Of a stretch of DNA of 64,000 bases, positions 45,343 through 55,016 are shown in pieces. Origin of the DNA: Burkholderiales bacterium (GTDB lineage: Bacteria > Pseudomonadota > Gammaproteobacteria > Burkholderiales > Casimicrobiaceae); contig JAEUPL010000033.1 of NCBI GenBank assembly GCA_016790165.1, positions 1 through 64,000 of the forward strand, written 5' to 3'. Each line of letters begins with the position of its first letter. The stretch's first letter is position 1. The position numbers and the translations under genes are program-made. Under the pieces are notes generated by a model that did no database searches, was not told where the DNA came from, and saw only the letters and a list, made by a program, of their open reading frames with translations.

Positions 45343-45450
45343 CCGCGCGGCGGCAGCCCCCGGCTAACCGCTAAAATGCGTGGTTAGCCATGAGGAGGCC
45401 AACGGGCTGGACGCCTTGTCCGTGCTCGCTGGCCTTTTCCGTTTTTTCGC

Positions 45451-47244
<1,794 letters not shown>

Positions 47245-47444
47245 TTGGCGTGACCACATTCCCGCTGGCGCCGCGGGCGCACCATCCGTCGCATCGCGGG
47301 GCCACGCCGAACCGGTTGCCACACAATGGCGACCAGGCGCTCACGTCAGGTCCGCCGACTGTTCTGGCTTTCTGTCTTGCTGACCACAACCTCTCAAACT
47401 GAGAACTCGGCCGCGCGCCATCACCGCATTTCTACTCAACGACT

Positions 47445-48335
47445 ATGAAGTACCTTCCGTCACTTGCTCTCGCAATTCTCGTGCTCACCGCGATACGGGG
47501 TGTGTTCAGCGGCGCGCCAGTCAACTTTCCGCTGCTGCTGCTGCTGGCAGTCGTGGTGTGCGGGATCGCGTGGGCGGCGGACAAGTTCTTCCTCGCCAAA
47601 CGCCGCGCCGCAAACGAAGCGCTGCATTGGGGCATTGAGGTGCCGGCATCGATCTTTACCGTGCTGCTCGTCGTGTTCCTGCTGCGGTCCTTTCTGGCGG
47701 AGCCGTTTCGTATTCCGTCGAGCTCAATGCGCCCCGGGTTGGTGACTGGCGACTTCATTCTCGTAAACAAATTTTCATACGGCGTCCGGCTGCCAGTGGC
47801 AGACAACAAAGTGATCGAGACCGGAAGCCCGCAGCGCGGCGACGTTGCGGTGTTCAAAGCCCCCCACGAGCCCGAGAAGGACTACATCAAGCGCATCATC
47901 GGCTTGCCGGGCGACACCATCGTCTACAAGGATAAGAAGCTCACGCTCAACGGTCAACCGGTGTCACAGGTTGAGGACGGTACGTACAGTTACGTCGAAT
48001 TTGGTCAGTTCCTGACGACCATCAAGTTCAAGGAGAAGCTGGGCGACCACCAGTATGAGATTGCCCAGTTCCCGCAGTTTCCATCATTCATTCCGTCGCA
48101 GAAGTATCCTGGAACGCCGGTGCCGACGTGTAGCGATGACGGTAACGCGATCACGTGCAAGGTGCCGTCTGGCCACTATCTGGCGATGGGCGACAACCGT
48201 GACAACAGTCTTGATGGCCGTTACTGGGGTTTCGTGCCGGATACGCATCTGCGTGGAAAGGCCTTCTTTATCTGGTTCAACTGGGACGATGTATCGTCGT
48301 TCGCTTTCAAGCGCGTGTTTCGCGGCATACAATAA
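47445..48335 (+). CDS. lepB: Signal peptidase I (LepB)
   Basis: A 296-residue membrane protease that removes Sec and Tat signal peptides. Two N-terminal membrane segments are at about residues 4-50. The nucleophile Ser94 is in IPSSSMRPGL, and the general base Lys149 is in KDYIKRIIGLPGD. The C-terminal box GDNRDNSLDGRYWGFVP is present. It follows lepA and precedes DUF4845, rnc and era, the usual order. Confidence 0.97.
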   Translation: MKYLPSLALAILVLTAIRGVFSGAPVNFPLLLLLAVVVCGIAWAADKFFLAKRRAANEALHWGIEVPASIFTVLLVVFLLRSFLAEPFRIPSSSMRPGLVTGDFILVNKFSYGVRLPVADNKVIETGSPQRGDVAVFKAPHEPEKDYIKRIIGLPGDTIVYKDKKLTLNGQPVSQVEDGTYSYVEFGQFLTTIKFKEKLGDHQYEIAQFPQFPSFIPSQKYPGTPVPTCSDDGNAITCKVPSGHYLAMGDNRDNSLDGRYWGFVPDTHLRGKAFFIWFNWDDVSSFAFKRVFRGIQ

Positions 48336-48365
48336 AACGTTGATCACCAACCCAGCGAACCGCCT

Positions 48366-48728
48366 GTGAAATTTCAGCGTCAGCGTGGTCTGAGCCTGAT
48401 CGGCTTCATCTTTCTGGCCTGCATCGTCGCCTTCGTCATGTTCACGGCGTTCCGTTGCGTGCCCGCGTGGACCGAGTATTTCTCGCTCAAGAAGGTGCTG
48501 CAGGCGACGGCCAACGAATTTACAACGGATGCTCAGGCGCCGGCGATCCGCGCGTCGTTTGACCGGCGGGCTACGATCGACGACCTGCCGATCAACGGCA
48601 AGGACCTCGACATCCGCAAGGACAACGGTCGCATCGGTCTCGCCGTAAATTACCAACGCCGTGTGCACGTCGCGGGCAACATGAGCCTGCTGTTCGACTT
48701 TGAGGCGTCGGCGACGGGGACGCGTTGA
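48366..48728 (+). CDS. DUF4845 membrane protein
   Basis: A 120-residue protein with an N-terminal pilin-like start (QRGLSLIGFIFLACIVAFVMFTAFRCVPAWTEYFSLKKVL) and one membrane segment. It fits DUF4845, found between lepB and rnc in beta- and gammaproteobacteria. The function is unknown. Its stop overlaps the rnc TTG start, so translation is coupled. Confidence 0.9.
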   Translation: MKFQRQRGLSLIGFIFLACIVAFVMFTAFRCVPAWTEYFSLKKVLQATANEFTTDAQAPAIRASFDRRATIDDLPINGKDLDIRKDNGRIGLAVNYQRRVHVAGNMSLLFDFEASATGTR

Positions 48729-49384
48729 GTCTGGAATCCGCACTCGGGTACACCTTTCGCGAGCCGCGCCTGCTGCGCGAGGCACTGACGCATCGCAGCT
48801 TTGGCACCCCGCACAATGAGCGGCTGGAGTTCATCGGCGACGGTGTGCTGAACTGCACGATCGCACTGGCGCTGTACGACAAGTTTCCCGAGCTGCCCGA
48901 GGGCCAACTCTCGCGCATGCGTGCGAATCTGGTGAGTCAGCCGGCGTTGCATTCGCTGGCACAGCGGCTGGACATTCCAAGGCACATCCGTATCGGCGAA
49001 GGCGAAGAGAAGAGTGGTGGCCGTGAACGGCCGTCGATGCTGGCTGATGCGCTCGAAGCCATCTTCGGCGCGATTCTTCTCGATTCAGGATTCGATGCGG
49101 CACAAGCCACCATCAACCGGCTCTACGTAAACCGCATTGCCCAGGTCAACCCGAAAGAAGGCGGCAAGGACGCGAAGACGCGGCTGCAGGAGTACATGCA
49201 GGCGAAACACCTGCCGCTGCCGGTGTATGCCGTCGAGCGAGTCGACGGCGAAGCCCATGCGCAAGTGTTCACCGTGCGCTGTAGCGTGCCGCAAGTGGAT
49301 CAGGAGGCGGTGGGCAAAGGCTCGTCACGCCGCGCCGCCGAGCAGCAGGCAGCCAATGCCGTGCTGAACAAGCTCGGGGTGTAG
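48725..49384 (+). CDS. rnc: Ribonuclease III
   Basis: A 219-residue double-strand RNA endonuclease. The catalytic signature NERLEFIGDGVLN and the second acidic block LADALEAIFGAILLDSG are present. A double-stranded RNA-binding domain covers the last 70 residues (DAKTRLQEYMQAKHLPLPVY...GSSRRAAEQQAANAVL). It starts with TTG at 48725, overlapping the previous stop. The intergenic stems in this window would be natural substrates (inference). Confidence 0.96.
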   Translation: MSLESALGYTFREPRLLREALTHRSFGTPHNERLEFIGDGVLNCTIALALYDKFPELPEGQLSRMRANLVSQPALHSLAQRLDIPRHIRIGEGEEKSGGRERPSMLADALEAIFGAILLDSGFDAAQATINRLYVNRIAQVNPKEGGKDAKTRLQEYMQAKHLPLPVYAVERVDGEAHAQVFTVRCSVPQVDQEAVGKGSSRRAAEQQAANAVLNKLGV

Positions 49385-49388
49385 GGCG

Positions 49389-50321
49389 ATGACGACTGAG
49401 ACGCCTGACATCCAATGCGCGGCGACGCCGCGACCGGTACGTTGCGGACAGATTGCCGTCGTGGGCAAGCCGAATGTGGGCAAATCCACGCTGCTCAACC
49501 GGCTGGTCGGTGAAAAGGTGTCGATCACCTCACGCAAAGCACAAACCACGCGCTTGCCCCTGCGTGGCATTCTCACTACCGATTCGGCGCAGTTCGTGTT
49601 TGTCGATACCCCGGGGTTTCAGACCAAGCACGGTGGCGAGATGAACAAGCGCCTCAATGGCAGTGTTCGCCGCACGCTGGACGAGGTGGACGTCGTACTC
49701 TGGTTGTGGGATGCAACCCGGCTGTCAGCGGCGGATCGGGCGGTGCTTGATCTGATTCCGATTAAGGTGCCGGTGATTGCCGTACCGAACAAGGTCGATT
49801 TGATCAAAGACCGCACAGCGCTCGCGGCCGCGGTGAGCGAGCTGGCGACAGTCCGCCAGTTTGCAGCGGTCGTGCCCGTGGCAGCCGCCCGAGGAACGCA
49901 GACGGATGCGTTGCTGTCCGAAATCGAGAAGCTGCTGCCGGAGGTCGGTGAAGGCGATCTGATGTTTGACGCCGACGACCTCACCGACAAGCCCGAGCGC
50001 TTTTTGGCCGCCGAAATCATTCGCGAAAAAATCTTCCGTCTGACGGGTGATGAGCTGCCGTATCGCGCTGCCGTGATGATCGACAAGTTCGAGCACGAAG
50101 GCAATTTGCGCCGCATTTTCGCGGCGATTTTGGTCGACAAGGCCTCGCAGCGGCCGATCCTCATTGGTGCGGGTGGCGAAGTGCTGAAGCGTATCGGCAC
50201 CGAAGCCCGCATCGATATGCAGAAGCTGTTCGGCGGGCCGGTGTACCTGGAGCTCTTCGTCAAGATCAAGAGCGGTTGGTCCGAGAACGCCGCCGTGCTG
50301 CGTGATCTGGGGATTCACTAG
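49389..50321 (+). CDS. era: Ribosome-assembly GTPase Era
   Basis: A 310-residue GTPase that binds the 3' end of 16S rRNA. G1 GKPNVGKST, G3 DTPGF and G4 NKVD are present. The C-terminal KH domain includes ILIGAGGEVLKRIGTEARIDMQKLFGGPVYLELFVKIKSGWSEN. It starts five bases after rnc. It is followed by a facing pair of heptad repeats before recO, an uncommon break in this operon. Confidence 0.97.
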   Translation: MTTETPDIQCAATPRPVRCGQIAVVGKPNVGKSTLLNRLVGEKVSITSRKAQTTRLPLRGILTTDSAQFVFVDTPGFQTKHGGEMNKRLNGSVRRTLDEVDVVLWLWDATRLSAADRAVLDLIPIKVPVIAVPNKVDLIKDRTALAAAVSELATVRQFAAVVPVAAARGTQTDALLSEIEKLLPEVGEGDLMFDADDLTDKPERFLAAEIIREKIFRLTGDELPYRAAVMIDKFEHEGNLRRIFAAILVDKASQRPILIGAGGEVLKRIGTEARIDMQKLFGGPVYLELFVKIKSGWSENAAVLRDLGIH

Positions 50322-50335
50322 CGGCTTCGCCGCAG

Positions 50336-50486
50336 GACGAAAGACGAACGACGAATGACGACAGGCGCGCAACGGTCTTTTGTCGGCGCAATACTGGCAG
50401 GAAGGTTGCAGTTTTGCTCGCTCTTGCGGGCGGGGGTTTGCCGTAAACGCAGCAGCGTTTGGTCAGTCGCCATTCGTCGTTCGTCC
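50336..50486. repeat. Facing pair of heptad repeat arms (era-recO gap)
   Basis: Arm 50336-50363 has four units (GGACGAA, AGACGAA, CGACGAA, TGACGAC). The arm at about 50466-50486 has three complementary units ending TTCGTCG, TTCGTCC. They enclose about 100 bases. Outside the left arm is the palindrome GCGGCTTCGCCGC, and outside the right arm is TCAAGCGC-AAA-GCGCTTGA, a perfect 8-bp stem. The layout is palindrome, heptads, centre, heptads, palindrome. Confidence 0.85.
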
Positions 50487-50513
50487 TGTCAAGCGCAAAG
50501 CGCTTGATATGGC

Positions 50514-51326
50514 ATGGCCGTTCAGGCGAAAAAGTCCCATCCGCAGCGCGCCTTCGTGCTGCATAGCTATGCCTACTCCGAGTCGAGCGTCATTGTTGAT
50601 CTGTTCACGCTTGACAACGGCCGCATGGCCGCGATTGCCAAAGGCGCCAAACGGCCCGCGTCGAATCTGCGCGGCGCGCTGCTCTCGCTGCAACCGCTGG
50701 AGGTCATCTTCAGCGGACGAGGCGAGGTGAAGACCTTGACCCAGGCGCAATGGCTGCCTGGGCAGCCATGGTTGACGGGCCGGGCGCTCATGTGCGGTAT
50801 GTACCTCAACGAGCTCATCATCAAGCTCCTGCCGCGCGAAGACCCCCACCCCGAGCTGTTTGAGCGTTACGCCGCGGCGTTGCTCACGCTCGCAGCGAGT
50901 GACGAGCACAGCGCGATCCTGCGTGAGTTTGAAACGAGCCTGCTCGCGGAGATGGGCTACGGTCTGCAACTCGACCATGACGTGAAAAGCGGGCAACCGA
51001 TCAGCGGCGACACGCTGTACCGCTACGACCCGCTGGCCGGGCCGTCGGCGCAGAGTCATGGCATCGGCCCACTCGTGCGCGGCGAGGCGTTGCACGCGCT
51101 GGCCAGCGGCCGCTTCGCAACGACTGCGGTGACGGCGGAGGCGCGTGACTTTGTGCGTGCCATCATCCAGTTTCATCTCGAGCGACGCACCGTGCGATCG
51201 AGCGCGGTCATGCATGACTTGCAGGCGCTCACGGAACGGCTCGACAGCAGACCCCGGCGCAGCACGAGCAGCACTCGCTCGGCGCCGATCGAGGGCATTT
51301 CAGCCGAAGGGAGCAGTGCCCCATGA
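50514..51326 (+). CDS. recO: DNA repair protein RecO
   Basis: A 270-residue protein of recombinational repair that helps load RecA. The N-terminal OB fold has AFVLHSYAYSESSVIVDLFTLDNGRMAAIAKGAKRP. The helical part has MYLNELIIKLLPREDPHPELFERYAAAL and LREFETSLLAEMGYGLQL. The last 30 residues are Ser/Arg-rich and outside the domain. Its stop overlaps the acpS start (ATGA). Confidence 0.94.
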   Translation: MAVQAKKSHPQRAFVLHSYAYSESSVIVDLFTLDNGRMAAIAKGAKRPASNLRGALLSLQPLEVIFSGRGEVKTLTQAQWLPGQPWLTGRALMCGMYLNELIIKLLPREDPHPELFERYAAALLTLAASDEHSAILREFETSLLAEMGYGLQLDHDVKSGQPISGDTLYRYDPLAGPSAQSHGIGPLVRGEALHALASGRFATTAVTAEARDFVRAIIQFHLERRTVRSSAVMHDLQALTERLDSRPRRSTSSTRSAPIEGISAEGSSAP

Positions 51327-51703
51327 TCATCGGAATCGGTACCGACATCGTCAGCATCACCCGCATCCGCGTTGCCCTTGACCGGCATGGCGCCCAGTTT
51401 GCACAGCGCGTGTTGAGTGACGCCGAATTGCTCGCACTCAACGACGTCAAGGACCCGGCGCCATGGCTCGCCAAGCGTTGGGCCGCGAAAGAAGCGTTCG
51501 GCAAGGCCGCAGGCAGCGGCGTTCGCGCGCCGCTCACCCTGGCTGGCATCGGCGTTGGACACAACGCCGCAGGGCAACCGCAATTTGAAGTGAACGACGC
51601 GATTGCTGCCCACCTGCGATCATTGCGCGTTGCGCGCACCCATCTCACGCTCTCTGACGAGCGCGACGTCGCCGTCGCCTTCGTTGTCTTCGAGAGCAGC
51701 TAA
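51323..51703 (+). CDS. acpS: Holo-[acyl-carrier-protein] synthase
   Basis: A 126-residue phosphopantetheinyl transferase that activates acyl carrier protein. The Mg-binding Asp is in IIGIGTDIVSITRI, and the second acidic residue is in LAKRWAAKEAFGKAAGSG. The start overlaps recO. No pdxJ gene lies between recO and acpS; many relatives carry it there. Confidence 0.95.
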   Translation: MIIGIGTDIVSITRIRVALDRHGAQFAQRVLSDAELLALNDVKDPAPWLAKRWAAKEAFGKAAGSGVRAPLTLAGIGVGHNAAGQPQFEVNDAIAAHLRSLRVARTHLTLSDERDVAVAFVVFESS

Positions 51704-51715
51704 CCGCGTTTGACC

Positions 51716-52708
51716 ATGCCAGGAAAATCCTCGACTGCAACCCAACTTTCCCTCGGTCCGATCATGACGTCGATCGAGGGCACTGAGCTCACGGCCGAAG
51801 ACCGCGACGTGCTGCGCCACCCATTGATTGGCGGCGTGATCTACTTCGCGCGCAATTTCGTCGACAAGGCGCAGCTCGCCGCGCTGTCGGCCGACATCAA
51901 GTCGCTGCGCAACCCGCCACTGGTGATTGCCGTCGACCAGGAGGGTGGCCGTGTGCAGCGCTTTCGCGAGGGCTTCACCGAGATTCCGCCAATGCGGTCG
52001 CTCGGCGACTTATGGACAACGCACGCGCCGTCGGCGCGTGCCCGCGCGTTTGAGCTCGGATTCACGATCGGCCACGAGCTGGGTGAAGTTGGTGTGGACT
52101 TCAGTTTTGCGCCCGTGCTGGATCTCGACTACGGCGAATCCACGGTCATTGGTCATCGTGCCTTTCACCGCGACCCGATTGCTGTTTCGGCGTTGGCAAC
52201 CGCATTGATGCAGGGGCTGCGCGCCGAAGGCATGGCGGCCGTCGGCAAGCACTTTCCCGGGCACGGCTTCGTAAAAGGTGACACCCACTGGGAGCGGCCG
52301 ACGGATGATCGCAGCTACGATCAGGTCGAGGCGGCGGATTTGATTCCGTTTCGGGAGTTGGTTGCCGCGGGCCTCGATGGGGTGATGGCGGCCCACTTGA
52401 TCTTTCCGGGCATCGACGCCCAGCTCGCCGGCTTTTCAACGTTCTGGCTGCAAAACGTGCTGCGCAACAAGCTGCACTTTCGCGGCGTGATCTTCACCGA
52501 CGATCTCGGTATGGTCGCCGCGCACGCCGTTGGCGACCTCACGGCGCGTGCCGAAGCCGCCGTGACGGGGGGCGCGGATATCGTGCTGCCGTGCAACGAC
52601 CGACCGGGCCTGATCGAACTGCTGGATCGCTGGAAACCCGCGCCGGAAACGAGCCTTGCACGAAAGTGGGAGCGCATGCGCAAGAAGGCGGCGGGTCGGC
52701 GCGGCTAG
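51716..52708 (+). CDS. nagZ: Beta-N-acetylhexosaminidase NagZ
   Basis: A 330-residue glycoside hydrolase family 3 enzyme that trims GlcNAc from muropeptides during cell-wall recycling. The diagnostic KHFPGHG (with the catalytic His) is followed by the Asp nucleophile region in FTDDLGM. The N-terminus GVIYFARNF and DQEGGRVQRF are standard. The ATG at 51716 is used; a TTG at 51710 is possible. It is cytosolic. Confidence 0.95.
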   Translation: MPGKSSTATQLSLGPIMTSIEGTELTAEDRDVLRHPLIGGVIYFARNFVDKAQLAALSADIKSLRNPPLVIAVDQEGGRVQRFREGFTEIPPMRSLGDLWTTHAPSARARAFELGFTIGHELGEVGVDFSFAPVLDLDYGESTVIGHRAFHRDPIAVSALATALMQGLRAEGMAAVGKHFPGHGFVKGDTHWERPTDDRSYDQVEAADLIPFRELVAAGLDGVMAAHLIFPGIDAQLAGFSTFWLQNVLRNKLHFRGVIFTDDLGMVAAHAVGDLTARAEAAVTGGADIVLPCNDRPGLIELLDRWKPAPETSLARKWERMRKKAAGRRG

Positions 52709-52798
52709 TCCGGGGGGCAGCGACGCGCCGACGATCATTGCAGGCACCAGGCGTATTGGCTTTTTGTTTCCATCCGCTGATGGTTGGTCGCCGCAGGT

Positions 52799-52832
52799 CG
52801 ATTTTCGCCATTGTCGATTTCCACGAAAATCG
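52799..52832. repeat. Inverted repeat in the nagZ-uvrC gap
   Basis: A perfect 9-bp inverted repeat (CGATTTTCG / CGAAAATCG) with a 16-base loop. It may end nagZ transcription or regulate uvrC, but no T-run follows. A TTGACA at about 52873 lies too close to the uvrC start for a normal leader. Confidence 0.5.
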
Positions 52833-52897
52833 GGCTCCTGGCGCCATTGGGAAGGCGTTCTAGCTAAAAAGCTGTTGACACCCGTAATGTTGCTGAG

Positions 52898-54730
52898 ATG
52901 ACTGACGCGATCGATGACACCCTGAAGAGCCTGCCGCAGCGCCCCGGCGTCTACCGCATGCTGGGCGCGACGGCGGCTGGCGAGGAGACGGTGCTTTACG
53001 TCGGCAAGGCGAAGAACCTGAAGTCGCGCGTGTCGAGCTACTTCGTCAAGAGCGGTCACAGCGCGCGCATCCAGATGATGATTGCGCAGATCCAGCGCAT
53101 CGAGACTACGGTCACGCGCAGCGAGGCTGAGGCGCTGCTGCTTGAGAACAATCTCATCAAAACGCTGGAGCCCAAATACAACGTCGTTTTTCGTGATGAC
53201 AAGAGCTACCCGTACCTCTGCATCAGCGGCGACCCATTCCCGCAACTCCGTTTCTTCCGCGGCAAACCGGACAAGAGGCATCAGTACTTTGGCCCATTTC
53301 CGAGCGCCTGGGCCGTACGTGAGGGCATCAACACCCTGCAAAAAGTGTTTCAACTGCGCACTTGCGAAAACACCGTGTTTGCGCACCGCTCACGACCCTG
53401 CATGCTGGCGCAGATTGGGCGCTGCACAGCGCCCTGTGTGGGGCAGATCAGCGAGGCGGACTACGCGGCAGACGTCAAGAGTGCATCCATGTTCCTGCGC
53501 GGCCAGCAGGACGAAGTGACCACGGATTTGACCGCGCAGATGGAAGCGGCCGCCAGTGCGCTGCACTTTGAGAAGGCCGCTCGCACGCGCGACAAAATTG
53601 CGCGTCTCAACCGCCTGGTCAGTAAGCAGTTCGTCTCCAGCGTCGCCGACCGAGATGTGGATGTGCTGGCCCTGGTGCAGGCGGGCGGTATGATCGCCGT
53701 GAATATCGTGGTCATCCGCGGCGGACAGCATGTGGGCGACCGCACGCACTTTCCGGTCAAGAATGCCAGCTCCGAGCCGATGACGGATGAGGAGCTCATC
53801 GATGTGCTTGAAAGCTTCATTGCCCAGCACTACATCGGCCGGGAGGTGCCGGCGACGATTGTGTCCACGCTCGAGTTTGACGTCGAGGCGCTGGCCGAGG
53901 CGCTCTCCACTCAGGCCAACAGCAAAGTGAGCGTGCTTTGCAACCCAATCGGCGAAAAGCGCGTGTGGTTGCAGATGGCCGAGGAAAACGCCCGCCTCGC
54001 GATCGCCGCGAAGCAGCGGCAGAGCGACACTGGGAACGAGCGCCTGCAGGCGCTGATTCACGCGCTCGACCTGCCCGACAGCACGCAGCGGCTTGAATGC
54101 TTCGACATCTCGCACACGATGGGCGAGGCCACGGTCGCGAGCTGTGTCGTGTTCGATCACAACGCCATGCAGACCGGGCAATATCGCCGCTTCAATATCC
54201 AGACCGTCAGCGACGGCGACGACTACGGCGCCATGAAAGAGGCCCTCAGCCGCCGCGCGGCACGCATCGCCAAGGAAGAAGTGCCGCACCCCGACGCGTG
54301 GGTGATCGATGGCGGCAAAGGGCAGGTCGCGGTCGCCGCGCAGGTGCTCGCCGAGGCAGGGTTGCACGACATCGTGCTCTTCGGTTCAGCGAAGGGCGTG
54401 GAGCGCAAAAAGGGGATGGAACAGATCGTCTTCCCCGAGCGTGAAGACACCGTGCGTCTCCCCGCCGATCACCCAGGTCTGCATCTCATCCAGCAAATGC
54501 AGGACGAAGCGCATCGTTTCGCCATCCAGGGCCATCGCGCGAAACGAGCCAAAGCGCGCGAAGGCAGCGCGCTGGACGACATCGAAGGCATCGGCCCACG
54601 CAAGCGCGCTGCACTACTCAAACGATTCGGCAGCGTACGTGGCATCGCCAGCGCCAGCGTCGAAGACATCAAGCGCGTGCCCGGGATTTCGGACGAGCTG
54701 GCTGAGCGGATTTATGGGGCGTTGCATTGA
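52898..54730 (+). CDS. uvrC: Excinuclease ABC subunit C (UvrC)
   Basis: A 610-residue nuclease of nucleotide excision repair that makes both incisions. The N-terminal GIY-YIG domain (GVYRMLG...VLYVGKAKNLKSRVSSYF) makes the 3' cut. The UVR domain is near residue 225. The C-terminal RNase H-like domain (RLECFDISHTMGEATVASCVVF, then DAWVIDGGKGQ) makes the 5' cut. The tandem helix-hairpin-helix end is LDDIEGIGPRKRAALLKRFGSVRGIASASVEDIKRVPGI. Confidence 0.97.
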   Translation: MTDAIDDTLKSLPQRPGVYRMLGATAAGEETVLYVGKAKNLKSRVSSYFVKSGHSARIQMMIAQIQRIETTVTRSEAEALLLENNLIKTLEPKYNVVFRDDKSYPYLCISGDPFPQLRFFRGKPDKRHQYFGPFPSAWAVREGINTLQKVFQLRTCENTVFAHRSRPCMLAQIGRCTAPCVGQISEADYAADVKSASMFLRGQQDEVTTDLTAQMEAAASALHFEKAARTRDKIARLNRLVSKQFVSSVADRDVDVLALVQAGGMIAVNIVVIRGGQHVGDRTHFPVKNASSEPMTDEELIDVLESFIAQHYIGREVPATIVSTLEFDVEALAEALSTQANSKVSVLCNPIGEKRVWLQMAEENARLAIAAKQRQSDTGNERLQALIHALDLPDSTQRLECFDISHTMGEATVASCVVFDHNAMQTGQYRRFNIQTVSDGDDYGAMKEALSRRAARIAKEEVPHPDAWVIDGGKGQVAVAAQVLAEAGLHDIVLFGSAKGVERKKGMEQIVFPEREDTVRLPADHPGLHLIQQMQDEAHRFAIQGHRAKRAKAREGSALDDIEGIGPRKRAALLKRFGSVRGIASASVEDIKRVPGISDELAERIYGALH

Positions 54731-55016
54731 CAAATGCGTGTGGCTGCAACGAAGAGGTTGTTTTAGTGTGAGTCAGGGGAAACGCTGAACAACGTCTCAC
54801 GCACACGTCGCTTGAATGGCCTTGGGGGATCTGCAAGCCAAAATTTTCTCGCCATAGCCCCGCTATGGCTCCAAATTTTCTGCTTCGAGCTCATCTCAAT
54901 CCGACGCGACATATCGCATGGACCGGTTCAGCGTTTCCCTAGCCAAAGATTCCGCAATCGCTTAGCAGCGTACGCCGGCGAGGGACGACATGGTCAATCG
55001 CCAGCGAGCACTCCTG
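54731..55016. other. Gap between convergent uvrC and S9 peptidase genes, with a hairpin
   Basis: A 286-base gap. A perfect 8-bp hairpin (GCCATAGC-CCC-GCTATGGC, 54851-54869) is flanked on both sides by near-identical AAATTTTCT tracts, giving a symmetric AT-rich/palindrome/AT-rich layout. It could terminate one or both convergent genes, or be a copy of a dispersed repeat. An open frame across it (54812-55078) is probably not a gene. Confidence 0.55.
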
